From Mesaphorura yosii (lineage: Eukaryota; Arthropoda; Collembola; Poduromorpha; Tullbergiidae), in contig WIXG01000042.1 of assembly GCA_009869945.1 (NCBI GenBank), positions 1-64,000 of the forward strand: DNA of 64,000 nt, in the 5' to 3' direction. Positions 10,439 through 21,225 of the stretch are shown here, piece after piece; position 1 is the stretch's first letter; every line of letters begins with the position of its first letter. The notes under the pieces were generated by a model. That model worked only from the letters and a program-made list of their open reading frames with translations. It was not told the DNA's origin and made no database searches. The translations under genes were made by a program, and so were the position numbers.

Positions 10439-12376
10439 TTACACTGCTGGCACGGCCGGAATAGGTGGTGGTGGCATAGGCGGTGGAATAGGTGGAACAT
10501 TTGTAAGTGTGAAGCTAATTTTGATCTCATGCTCTTGAGGATCTAGTGAGTTGACACCAAGGTAATTGAACTCGATCTTCAGGCTGAGTTGTCTATGGCA
10601 GTATGGGCACTCGGAGGTCAGATCAAAACTGTGGTAGCGCAATGAATATTCAACTCTAATTTGTCGTTCCACGGGAGCCGCTGGTCCCGCCGCCGCTGCA
10701 CCAGGTGCTTGAAGAGGCGCAGGCCTGTCCACTGGAGCCATGGGTGCCAGTTGCCAATTATCGTCTTCAATTTGAAATTGGCCAAACCCAGCGAACTCAT
10801 CAAATTCAGCTCCATTGACGTCCGCTGGAATGACTAATTCTAGAGGCGTGGCCGCACAAGAATAGTTTGGTGGCTGATCTCCAAATTGGTAGAAGGGATT
10901 TGTTTTGTCGAATGGGTGCATATCACCTGACGTACACACAACATTGGATATTGCATACTGGCATCAAGTTAGGGAAAGGAGGAAGTTCTAGAATAATACT
11001 ACTCAATAAGTTATACACTTACCAGTTCCCTGAAGCTTTGTGCGTGATTTGATCTGTTGCTCCGACGGAGGCCCGGCATTCATTCCACCGTATAGGAAAG
11101 TAGCTGTAAAATGACATCCGTGCCGACAGCTTGGACAGTTGATTATGATTCTGTCGAAAGGCCCTTCCTTTGGGTTACTGAATGAAACATACTCTTCCCT
11201 TGGATATGACTCGCGCTGCAATTCGTCCGCGACTGTAAGGGTTAGATTGGGCAGAGTTAACGGCTAATTACGCTATTCAAATCATATGTCTCAAAATCAT
11301 GACGTTCTCTTCCTCGTACCTCGTGGTTGTGCAACGTTGTTACATGCTATGGCCATTCCACGACAGAATGCGCCAACTCCGTGAAATGGGGAAGGTGGCG
11401 GAGTTGGAGAATGAGGTGGAGGAGTTCGTGGTAGAGGCATCTGAGGCGATTGTGGCCGAAGTGGAGACAATGGCTCGTAAGGTGGTGGCGACTGATTACG
11501 AATTGGGGTCGATCCTTGCGGCGGAGGTGAAAATTGAGGTGGAGAAGTTCCTTGGAAAGACGGAGGTGAAGGTTGAGGTGGAGTTCGTTTGCAAGACGGA
11601 GGAGTTGCAGGTGCAAGGCGACCTGCACGTTGAAATCTAGGGTGAGCAGCCTCATACTGCGCCACGTAGTCACACAGGTTCCATGGAGCTTGTGGAGGCA
11701 GAAAGTCTCGCCAATGGCACATTGCTCGTACGCCATGTTCCTTAAGTATTGCGTTGAATTGAGCATAGCTCTCCGCAGCTGCAAGTGTGCGAAATAGCTT
11801 TTAGCGGCTTTGAATGAAGCAATTTCTTGCTAAACTATAGTCGGTGGCCTCGATGAAAGTTGTCTACTGTACTTACTTTTAGGGCCGACACACCCCTCCG
11901 CCAACTTCTTTCTCAATCCAGCGAGACGATCCATGGGTGGTTCGTACTCAGGCTCAGGTTCAGGATAATAAAGTGCTCTGGCAATATTCCGTTGATCTTC
12001 AGGCATAAGGGTGCCTTCAGCAGCCGGATAATTCTCCTCGTTTTGAAAGGCAAAGCTTCGAACTTCGGAATTGAAAGAAGAGTCAAGAAATGCTAACGAG
12101 CGGATCACCTGTGTATAGCGTAATAGTGGTTTGTACCATAATAAGTTCTATTAAAGGTTGCCTCGAGCCCAGGTGACGGTGGTCGCAATAGATCCAGTGG
12201 TGGGACAGGTGCTGATCCAGGCGGAGAGTACCCAGCAGACACATCTGGGCTTATGCGACCTGCACAGAACAGAAGCAACACGATAACGTAAGAATAACAG
12301 CGAATACGAAGGGAGAATTTACGAGAATAAGCAACAGGACCTTGAGCGCCTTCCGCAGAATTTCCGCCGGTCAACA
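10439..12376 (-). CDS. orphan proline-rich protein with paired CPxC motifs
   Basis: Supported exons on the minus strand are 12323-12376, 12109-12259, 11877-12055, 11320-11778, 11023-11232 and 10439-10926 (stop TAA at 10441-10439), all in compatible phases. The protein has a proline-rich segment (11330-11610; repeats of PPxxSPP type). It then has INCPSCRHGCHF in the fifth exon and SECPYCHRQL in the last. These look like two zinc-knuckle-like modules in similar contexts. The C-terminus is a PPIPPPMPPPPIP run. I recognise no known family. The 5' end is unresolved: the first listed exon opens without ATG, and two open segments upstream (12842-13015 and 12667-12804) may be its N-terminal exons. 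The joint between exons 12323-12376 and 12109-12259 could instead be read through, since the frame stays open. Confidence 0.6.
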
Positions 12377-12666
12377 CTGGAAAGAAAGTTCGCTAAACGT
12401 TACTCGCTATTTTGGAAATATTGTGGCCACAGTGGCCAGGCAATCTTCCCATCAAAATAGTGTTAAACACATCGTTTCGTGGTTCGTATTTCGGGCAAAC
12501 TTTCGTGTAAGCTTTCCACCGAATCCCAGTCGCGAATCGAAAAAATTATTACATCACGATGACCTCAACTCCTGGAATGTTGTAGCCGCCACCAAGCATG
12601 TGCGTTTAACTTAATTTTAATAGGGAAGATTGCTTGACCAAGCAGTCGTCAAAATGGCGAATAGCG

Positions 12667-13015
12667 CTACAACGAACTTTGTCTGTAGAAGGCTCGGGCG
12701 AAATTCTGGCCATATTCCGCTGAGTGTTGTAGAGAAGTGTCAGCTCGATCCATTGCCTCTTCCAGTGACACGCCCTGAGACTGGTCATCGGATCCACTCG
12801 CCATTTTGCTTCACAGTATCGTAATTTAGATGAATTGGAAGTTAAAACTCGGAATAATTTTGAATCTGTTGCAGAACCAATGCTCCGGTTTCGGGAATGG
12901 TCAGCCGGATTTTGATTCCTGCAGTTCTCATGTGATGGGTCATAATCTCGAGTCTTTGCGACATCCATTTGTATTTGTGTGAGATACGCGAGTTCCATCG
13001 GCGAATTCGCGACAT
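12667..13015 (-). CDS. candidate N-terminal exons of the preceding orphan gene
   Basis: Two short open segments look coding. One starts with ATG at 13015 (57 codons to 12845, basic and tryptophan-containing, with IPETGALVLQQIQ). The other has ATG at 12804 (45 codons to 12670, acidic, with SLEEAMDRAD). A phase-2 join is possible (GA|GTTTTA to GAAG|CAAA), but the intron would be only about 40 nt. Another open stretch near 12395-12500 contains LPGHCGHNIS. The evidence is composition and phase only. Confidence 0.3.
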
Positions 13016-13706
13016 CTCAACTCAGCCTTAGAAACAACAAAACAAACGGTAAAGGACGTCTTTATGAAACGAAATGAATGTGCTCGCTCTAAAATCTATT
13101 CATCTATTCATGTAACCTTCTCGGAGCGAAGGTTAAGAATGTATTTTTTCATAAAATGTTAAAAAGTCTGTCATGAACCTGTCACATGTACGCGAAACAA
13201 GAAAGATCAAAGAATTCCTTTTATAACTCTATAAAGCAAACAGACAGGCCATTTCGTTGATTGCTGAAGGAAAATCTTGTTGTCTAAAGTCTAGTGAGGG
13301 TATCTCTCCGTTAATATATATGTAACCAGCAGGCTAACGCAGGTTTTGATTCTTGGGTAAATATTGAGTGAGGTTTCAATGTGACCAGCCGAAGGTAGGC
13401 AGACAGCACATGGAAGAGTTATGGAGAGAGTTCATCAGATGAGTCGAGTTAAATATAGACACTTTATCACAAAACCGTCAGAAAGATTAATACGACTACA
13501 GAAACAGCAAAGCGAAGTGTAATCCAAATTACATTACGATTAGATCAAAACGAGGCTGCGTGAATGAGAACGGTACTTAGAACACATTCCATTTGAAAAG
13601 CCTTCCTGCCTAAACTTAACTTACCTTCACATCCCAGCAGTCAACGAGACAACTTGGAGAAATGTAATTCAACTTTTGTTTTAGTTTTGTGTGCTGCGTT
13701 CTGGCC
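13016..13706. other. divergent intergenic region
   Basis: About 690 nt between the minus-strand orphan gene and the plus-strand receptor. No gene seen. It is expected to contain both promoters. Confidence 0.5.
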
Positions 13707-15417
13707 ATGGCGAATATGACAAGATTGGATCTCAACTTTCTGAGATCCAGCAACAATTATCAGCAATTTCCACCTTTTCGTAAAACAAGCGACGCCACAT
13801 TTGCTTGTACCGGCAGTGGCAATGTGATACTTAGCATCAGTGATCCGAGCAGTAAGAAATCATCTGACGCGTCCAAAGACTGGAAACAGAGACTTTGCTA
13901 TGTGTCATCGGCCTTTACGCTCTTCGGTTTCCCTATTCACTTGATATTCGACCTGTGTTCTGGTTTTGTTGGTGACACTTGCAAAGGCAAGCATTCGTCG
14001 GTGAACTGGCTTCGGACCGTTACTAGAACGAGCTTTCGCTCTTCTATTTTGACAGTAACTTTCGTGGTTATCACAAGCTTCTGGACGCTGTACACACTGT
14101 CACAAGTGTACACTGTCGTCTTTCATCTTGGCGTGCTCGGCCAGTTGAATTCTCACGTCTCTACTTCTATTTTACGATCTTTCTACCTGGTGCCTTTCGT
14201 CCTGCCGACTGTGTTAACATGGGTGCAGGGTCATCGAGTGAAGCAACTCGTCGAAATGTTCGACGAAGCCAAGCCTCACTTACTCAAATTGGCGTACATA
14301 AACAACAACGAAGTCAACCCACAGCATTTGAGACCGGTGAACGCACTCGCTTACGTTAACTGTAAACTAATTGTGTTCTACGCACTCATTTATCTCACGC
14401 TTGTCCTCCAAATACTGGCTGATTACAGTATTCGGCAAGCTTTGGACTCCGAGTCTGTGATTCATTACTGTGTCATTGCCCTGTACCTATTAACACTGCC
14501 AATTTATTCCGTGCTATGTTGGGGACTTTTGTACGAAATCAAGCTTGTCTCCGTCTATTTACGCTCCTTGCGAATTTATGGAATCCGCCCGAGCTCAGCG
14601 GTATTTGAACAAATCAAACTTTGCTATAAATTAATCTCTAAACACATTCTCGTCGTGAATCGGACATGCAAGTTGTTCATGTGCTGGGCCATGCCCACCA
14701 TTTTAGCCCTCGCGATTGTGAACATGCTCAACGGGGTACGGCACTTAGCTGACCCGCTGTATGGTTGGATGGCCGAGTTTCTTGGGTACCAGTCCGAATC
14801 CGGGTTTCAAGATCTACTGATGAATGAATGGAATGGTACCGCAACCACAATTCTTGAATCTCCACCTGAAAGCGTGGTGCGTGTCACTGGTGACCTCGCG
14901 CCACAATGCGTCCGGGGCTCAGTAGCGTACTTTACTGTCGGAGCGCTGAAGATTATTTTTGTATGGTACACATACTGGCAGGCAGTCAAAGTGAACGACC
15001 AGTACAAACTCCTTCATGTGCAGCTCAATGACTTCGTCACAAATTCAAATGTGGCTGCAGCCTCGACAGAACTCTATCAAGCAGTAAGATTCGACCTGCT
15101 TTTGAAAATTAAATCCAAAGTTTTGATACAAAAATAATTATTTATGGTTTCATATTTCAGTTCCAGCTTTTGAAGTTGTACGTGCATTCAACAATGGAGT
15201 ATCAAAGTCCTTCGCTTTTGAGGATTCCGATTCTGGTATGTCTTCCTTATTTTGGGAAACGACTGCATAGAGCATAAAACTAAAATTCGAAATCTCGACG
15301 ATACTTGTAATTCCCGATTTAACTCACTGGTGTATTTTGATCCTTTATAATAACTTATTCTGTACTTTTACTCTAACAATATTTAAGGCTTCTATTCTAA
15401 AGGCTTTACATTGGTGA
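13707..15417 (+). CDS. gustatory-receptor-like chemoreceptor 4, 3' end unresolved
   Basis: Main exon 13707-15083, with ATG at 13707. The frame begins 18 nt earlier but without ATG. It has about seven hydrophobic segments and an N-terminal LFGFPIHL block of arthropod Gr type. It is not closely related to the three minus-strand receptors. A good donor (CAAGCA|GTAAGA) and the acceptor at 15160 lead in phase to exon 15161-15235, which encodes HSTMEYQSPSL as in Gr penultimate regions. That exon ends at a strong GTATGT donor. The following acceptor (15387) then gives only ten codons to a stop. The adjacent frame (GFYSKGFTLVI) looks more like a Gr C-terminus but is one base out of phase. Either I have missed the true last splice or the gene is damaged at its 3' end. 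Confidence 0.65.
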
Positions 15418-15478
15418 TCAATACCGTACTGACAAAACTAATAAAAATTAAAGTGCCCTTAAAATCGAGTGTTCATTT

Positions 15479-18400
15479 TCATTTCTTGCGTGGGAAGTTG
15501 GTCACATTCTTCTGCTGAGGCTGTGGCGGATGTGTAGCTGAACTGGAAACTCGATTCGAATATCTAGCTCGTGTGTCCTTGACGTTCTTCGGGCCGCTCT
15601 TTGCAGGCACTGAAGCTGGAGGTTTCAATGACTCTGCTTGCTGAATGAATTCGAGTTGGTGTTCAACCACATCGTCAAGTGTTGTTGTCAAAGAATGGTG
15701 CACTGCCACAACGTTCGGAAACGACAACTGTGAATGAGTCGAACGTGTGTTTGGCTGGCTGGTGACGCGAATGATGACTTGCGTTGAGCCGGTCTTTTCG
15801 CTGCTTGATCGACCGCCCGCAGGGATCTCATTTGTTGACTCAGACTTGTCCTCAGTCTCGCCTGAACGTTCGGGAATAGAATGCAACTGCTTTCCTGCCT
15901 TACGAAAACGTTGAACACCGGAGGCGGTGTAGCGGCCTTCGGTTTGAGAGTCCGAACCAGATCCTGACGTTGACGTTGGAAGTGCCGACGTATTCAGAGT
16001 GATTTTTGTCTCTTCTTGACCTGATATGCCTGATGACGAGGATGAGGACGACGAAGGGATTTTCAAGGCAGCACGAGTTTTAGGGTCCATGTTAAGCAGG
16101 ATGTTCATGTAAGTACGGATGTCGTGCTTGGATTTTGGAGATGTCAACGATATTAGCTTCTGCCGACGTGCTTCAGCTTCGGCATGTATCTCATCTTCAG
16201 TGACTTCAACCCTCGTGGGCCCACTATCTCGCGCGTGTGAAGCCAATTTCGTACGGGGTTCATGTGGCTCTTCTGTTGTCCTGTGATGGTGCGGGTGCTG
16301 AGCATGATTATCACTTGAGGAATGGTTCCTTCGACGAGCCATACTTTCCTTCGGTTTTTTGTCACGATCATGATCCGAACCGATTGAGTGAGTCGAAGCA
16401 TCCGACCAATCAGCCGCTTCCGTATGCCTTTGATTGAGCTCGCCTGTAGGTTTACCCATGCCATTTGCGGACAGAGCGGAAGCATCAGAACCCTGCAAAT
16501 GAAGTTTTGAGCGGAAAATTATTCATCCTGCGTTATGCACGGGACAATTTCAACCAATTAAACAACATATCGCAGCAGTATTCCTGACTTTACTGATGTG
16601 CAGAAGTTGGACCGAGTCATCGTCACTTTCATGCCTGCTGACGTTCAAATCTCCAGCTTCTCCTTCCTGCTCCTCGTCTCTCTGTTGAGCATTGTCTCTC
16701 ACTTCCGAATCGATAGAATGAATCGAAGCGTCCGAAGAGTCTCTTCTTTCTGCGTGATATTCGTTGAGCTGGTATGCTGGTTTACTCGTCCGCGCTTGGT
16801 CTGCCAGCAAATTGAGGTCCTTGCCGTTGCCGCTTTCTTCATTTTCACTCGCACTTGCTCTGGCCTGTCCTTCCATTTTCTCCTCTGTCTGGTGATCTTT
16901 CCCTCCTACTTCATTGTGTTCGGGTATTTGATCATGTCTAGTCTTATTAGCCGCGGTGTCTACAGGTGCACGCTCATTGCTTGAGGAATTTTTCCCAACT
17001 CTTGGTCCAGCTGCGGTGAAGGAGCCCACGGGCTCACTTCCTCGGGTGTTAGAAGCCAATTTCGTACGGTGTTCGTGCGACTCTTTCCTTGTAAGCTGAT
17101 GTGGCCGGTGCACAGCACGAGTGGCAATTGGGGAATGCTTCTTTTGTTGACCCTTACTTGTCTTTGGCATTTTGCCACGATATGAATCGATTGAGTGAGT
17201 CGAAGCATCCGACCACTCAGGTGCTTCTCTATGGCCTTGATTGAACTCGCCCGTGCCATGTGCGGACAGTGTTGAGGCAGCGGCACTCTGCAAGTGAACA
17301 TTTTAACCATAGAATTATTCATCTTGCATTACGCACTGGACAATTTCGACTAATACAATATAATAATGTACCACACTAGCAGCAGTATTAATGACTTCAG
17401 CCGTCGAGGGCCCACTTTCTCTCGCGTTGGAAGATAATTTCGTACGAGGTTCATGTGACTCTTGCCTTGCACGCGGGTTTGACGTCTTCGGAATTCGAGT
17501 AGCAATTGGGGAGTGCTTCCCTCGACGACCCTTTCCTTTTTGCTTCCTTTTATTTGATATTTTGGCACGATCACGATCCGAATCGATTGAGTGAGTTGAA
17601 GCATTCGACCAGTCAGGTGTTTCTGACTCACTTTGTTTGGCTTTTTCCGTTGGTTTGTGCGTGGAAAGTGCGGAAATGGCAGAGGCATTGGCGCCCTGCA
17701 TGTGCAAGTTTAGACCGGAGAATTAAAAACCCTAAATAATGTACTGGACACTTTCGACTGATAAATAATGTACCACAGCAGCAGTATTCCTGACTTTACT
17801 GATGTGCAGAAGTTGGACCGAGTCATCGTCACTTTCATGCCTGCTGACGTTCAAATCTCCAGCTTCTCCTTTCTGCTCCTCGTCTCTCTGTTGAGCATTG
17901 TCTCTCACTTCCTCGTATTCAGGTGTATGATCACGTCCAGCGTTTTTAGCCTCGGTGTAAGCACGTGCACGCTCATTGCTTGAAGAATTCTTCCCAACTC
18001 GCCCGCCGGCTACAGCGGATGAACCCGCGGGTCCACTTTTTCGCTTATTGGAAGCCAATTTCGTACGTTGCTCATGTAACTCTTCCCTTCCACGCTGGTG
18101 CGTCGTGGGCGGAGCTCGAGTGGCAATTGGGGAATGCTTCCTTCGACTAACCTTACTTTTCTCCGATATTTTGCCACGATCACGATCCGAATCAACTAGC
18201 ACTCCTACTGCGACGGATGAGCCCGCGGGAGCACTTTCTCTCGCTTTCGAAGCCAATTTCGTATGGGAACCCCGCGACTCTTCCCTTGTACGTTGACGGG
18301 ACGGATGCGGAGCTGGAGTAGCAGCTGCGGAATGCTTCCTTAGACACCCCTTACTCTTCTTTGATCTTTTGCCACCATCAAGACCCGAATCGATTGAGTG

Positions 18401-19598
18401 AGTCGAAGCATCCGACCAATCAGCTGCTTCTGTATGGCTTGGATTGAGCTCGCCCGTTGGTTTATCCGTGCCGTCTTCGGGCATGTCAGAAGCAGCGGCA
18501 CCCTATAATTGAAAGTGCAAATTTTGACCGAAGAATTATTCATCTTGCATGACGCACTGGACAATTTCAACTAATAAATAATGGGCTTAATCTTAGCAGA
18601 TGGCCCGTTGTTGGGTCCATGCGATCAGGGTGTCAATCCAAAGATCTCGAGTAGATTCCGAAAATATGTTTATGAAACATATCTTCGCTAAGCGATCTGC
18701 TAAAAATGTTCCAACTAATGTACCACAGCAGCAGTATTCCTGACTTTACTGATGTGCAGAAGTTGGACCGAGTCATCGTCGCTTTCATGCCTGCTTACGT
18801 TCAAATCTCCGCCTTGTCCCTGCCGCAGATCTGTCAAGTAAGGTTTGTATCTCATTGTCTCGTGTTCAAGTGTGCGACTTGGCCTTGTGTTCTCAGCCTC
18901 AGGACGTCCTCTGTCCTTGATGCCAACACGCCCTTTGCTTGAAGGCTGTCTTTTTCCCGGTGACCTCGCGTGTTTCTTCCCAGCTGGTGGCACTCCACCT
19001 GCGGCCAATTGGTTCAGTCGTGTGGATTGTGGTCGTGGGAGGAACTTGGCTTGAACATTTGCCTCTTGAAACAACTGAGTACGGATGCTTTGTAATCTGG
19101 TTTCCGAGTCTTGCCTGCTCGCCACCTCACCTCTTTTGGTAGCCAACGCTGCTCTGAATCTTTCTCTTGCTTTCTTCCTGTATTCATTCATTTTCTCATT
19201 CCTAATTTCCTCGTAGTTCGGCGTGATTGCTGCTGCAATATGAGCTTCTCCGATGTGGTCCAATCCTTCGTCATGATAGTCTGCCATTTCTTGAACCTGA
19301 GCGAGCATATCTTGCTCCTCTTCTTCGGTCAATTTACCAACCAGTTTCCGGAGTTCCTCCTCTTTTGCTTCCTGAAACTTTTCTTGAGATTCTCGGGTCC
19401 AAATCGCTGCTTGCTTACGAGCCTACGATTTTTGAGGAAATTCACGGGCAAATTATTTCATTGTTGAATATCATTGTAGTTGTGATTCCAGAGAAGTCTC
19501 AACTTATGCCAGCATACCTGCGCGAGTCTCAACTGTCTACGCTTCAGCATTTCTTTACGCGTAGTGCTTTCCTGAAGTGTTCTTGCGAAAAGGTCCAT
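15479..19598 (-). CDS. coiled-coil protein with CEP295-like N-terminus and duplicated exons
   Basis: Six exons on the minus strand: 19518-19598 (ATG 19598), about 18724-19422, about 17770-18502, about 17370-17695, about 16580-17287 and 15479-16492. Acceptors are clear and all phase 0. Donors lie near a conserved NTAAV motif and are weak. Exons 1-2 encode a charged helical region: LKRRQLRLAQARKQ, LTEEEEQDML, then a GLDHIGEAHIA segment. By eye this matches the N-terminus of centriole protein CEP295/Ana1. Later exons repeat two modules. One is WSDASTHSIDSDRDR followed by KHSPIATR, RTKLASN and GKNSSSNERA. The other is GDLNVSRHESDDDSVQLLHI. The last exon instead continues with a serine-rich tail. 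If CEP295 is right, it would act at centrioles and basal bodies. The identity is tentative; the gene and its exon duplications are not. Confidence 0.65.
16573..18810 (-). repeat. duplicated exon modules inside the CEP295-like gene
   Basis: A block of about 85 bp beginning gcagcagtattcctgac on the plus strand recurs at about 16573, 17776 and 18726 with almost no changes. It encodes the SRHESDDDSVQLLHI module. A second block, encoding DWSDASTHSIDS and following residues, recurs near 16390, 17205, 17605 and 18405. A partial extra copy lies inside the exon ending near 17770. Introns are duplicated with the exons, and all units are phase 0, so copies can be added or skipped without breaking the frame. 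Confidence 0.85.
18584..18715. mobile_element. 132-bp MITE-like insertion in a duplicated intron
   Basis: The paralogous intron at 17761-17780 reads straight from aataatg into taccacagc. Here 132 bp interrupt it, flanked by a direct repeat taatg (18579-18583 and 18716-18720) consistent with a 5-bp target-site duplication. The insert carries a 9-bp sub-terminal inverted repeat (ttagcagat 18593-18601, atctgctaa 18695-18703). It has no coding capacity, so it is non-autonomous. I cannot assign the superfamily. Confidence 0.6.
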
Positions 19599-20134
19599 CT
19601 TGCCGTAAATCTTGATCTCAGATTGAAGATGACCCAATTTCTCTAAGTTTTATGCTTACCAATTCACTTTATAAAAGCAATCTTACATTGTCCCATATCA
19701 AGTTTGAAGTTAGCCAACGATAGCCACAGGGAATTCCACGCAATGCAAATGTAACAAATGTCCAACAGCGTCGACTTTGCTGAAATGCAAACGGCTGAAA
19801 AAACTATGAGGGCAAAGGGCATCATGGCATGGAAACTTCGGAATATGGAATGAAAACGGACTTGAACCCGAGACGACCAGGTTGTTTAGCTCGGTCAGTT
19901 AACCTTAGATACGGGGCTCAGAGATCCGAATGGTCACCTGTATTGGCCCCAAAACTGCCTAGTCGGTTGCACTTTATCATATTTTCAGATTCGAGTAACT
20001 CGCAGGTCGCAGTTACGAGGTACAGCTTCAGGTAACGTATACGCTGCCCAAGAAGAAGCTTCTTCTGCGGAAGCCAAGCTTATTCTTTGAAATAATTCCA
20101 CGTTGGTTTCTCTACTGTAGAGCTGAGGTACGCG
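19599..20134. other. divergent intergenic region / 5' UTR
   Basis: Promoter region shared by the CEP295-like gene (minus) and the proline-rich gene (plus). Possible non-coding 5' exon pieces end at AG near 20004 and 20120. No coding sequence recognised. Confidence 0.5.
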
Positions 20135-20792
20135 ATGGACAAGAACCAAATCAAGGCGGAGTTGGCTACAATTCAGGATGAACTCCGTCTCTCGATGGAG
20201 AGCCTCAATATTGCTGCTTTCAAGTTTACACTGATTCTTGACCGCTATCAAATGAATCAATTGGGAGTCGGAGGTCTCCGCACCCCGCCGCCACGAGGCA
20301 TTGCACAAGCAGAGCAACAACAACCAGGGTATCGGCCAGTTTCTGCATCATCGGGAGGATTTGCACAGCAGCCAGTCAGTCCATTCCGCCCTGCCAGTCC
20401 TGTCCATCCGCTCACTCCGCGATCAAGAAGATTTGCACAATTCCAACGTCCAGTTCGTCCAGGCACTCAACCATGCGGAAGCGGTGAACAACAACCTGCG
20501 GGTCGCCCCATCACTCCACCAGGTCCAGCACCAGGCGCCATTGGGTCCTTTGAAATTGTTGGTGATGACGAAATTGAGGCGAGCGTCGATACTCTTCTGG
20601 CATCTGCAATGGTGGTTGGTAATGATCTTTGCTGCAGACCCTATCAACCGTAAGTTCTCAATCCATTTCCCACACTTCTCTTCCTCGCACGTTTCTGGTG
20701 TCAGATCGACTGGGGACTTTGTATTTTCAGTTCTGGACGACGCTGTTAAAAAAATACAAAGACAATCACCAGTCTCACAACTCTCAACCTAA
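20135..20792 (+). CDS. orphan proline/glutamine-rich protein
   Basis: Two exons, 20135-20649 and 20705-20792, join in phase 2 (CC|GTAAGT to GTCAG|A) and give 200 residues. The N-terminal 45 residues form a likely amphipathic helix (ELATIQDELRLSMESL). The middle is disordered and rich in P, Q, R and G, with PVSPFRPASPVHPLTPRS. The C-terminus is an acidic helical stretch, DDEIEASVDTLLASAM, followed by a basic tail supplied by exon 2. There are no cysteine motifs, signal peptide or membrane segments, so it is probably an intracellular low-complexity protein. No family is recognised. Without exon 2 the frame would stop at 20653. Confidence 0.6.
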
Positions 20793-21225
20793 AGAAATCT
20801 CAAAATTTCGACAAAGGAACAAGACACGACACAGCCTTTATGAGCACTCAAAATTGCGTGCAGGGATTGTGATTTCGTTATTGAGCCTAGCCAAAGTTGA
20901 CAAAATTCTTATTATCGCAACCCTGAATAAACCTTCGCTTATCACGAGAATCGCTTTCACGAATTGTAAGTTCTTGTTTCCATAAAGCACCGTGTAAAGT
21001 GAATTTTGTTTTTCATAGATTAGACCTTCTTTTACGGGGCTATATCAGCCGCGTAAAAAACGCGGCGGATTGCTGATCAAAATGGAGCAACATGCGGCGT
21101 TCTTTTCTTATCGCGTCTCGTTGTAGTCAGCTGATGACAAAATTCTCTGGGTCTGAGAAAACCTGAATATCAATTCATTAATCCCACATCTCAAAATTAT
21201 ACATAGTAGTTGGCTCGCAATTGGA
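20793..21225. other. intergenic spacer with a GC-rich hairpin
   Basis: No gene seen. A small hairpin, gccgcg-taaaaaa-cgcggc, lies at 21048-21066. It also holds the 5' flank of the F-box gene. Confidence 0.5.

Noticed and set aside
11299-11784. Long frames on both strands over the proline-rich exon
   Set aside because: The low-complexity proline repeat keeps other frames open. Only the PPxxSPP frame joins in phase with its neighbouring exons.
12606-12998. 130-codon minus-strand open frame
   Set aside because: Overlaps, in another frame, two shorter segments with better coding character and consistent splice phases. Its own composition shows no domain.
15084-15137. Receptor 4 ending at the stop 15135-15137 without splicing
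   Set aside because: A strong donor at 15084 leads in phase to an exon with Gr-like sequence, so read-through is less likely.
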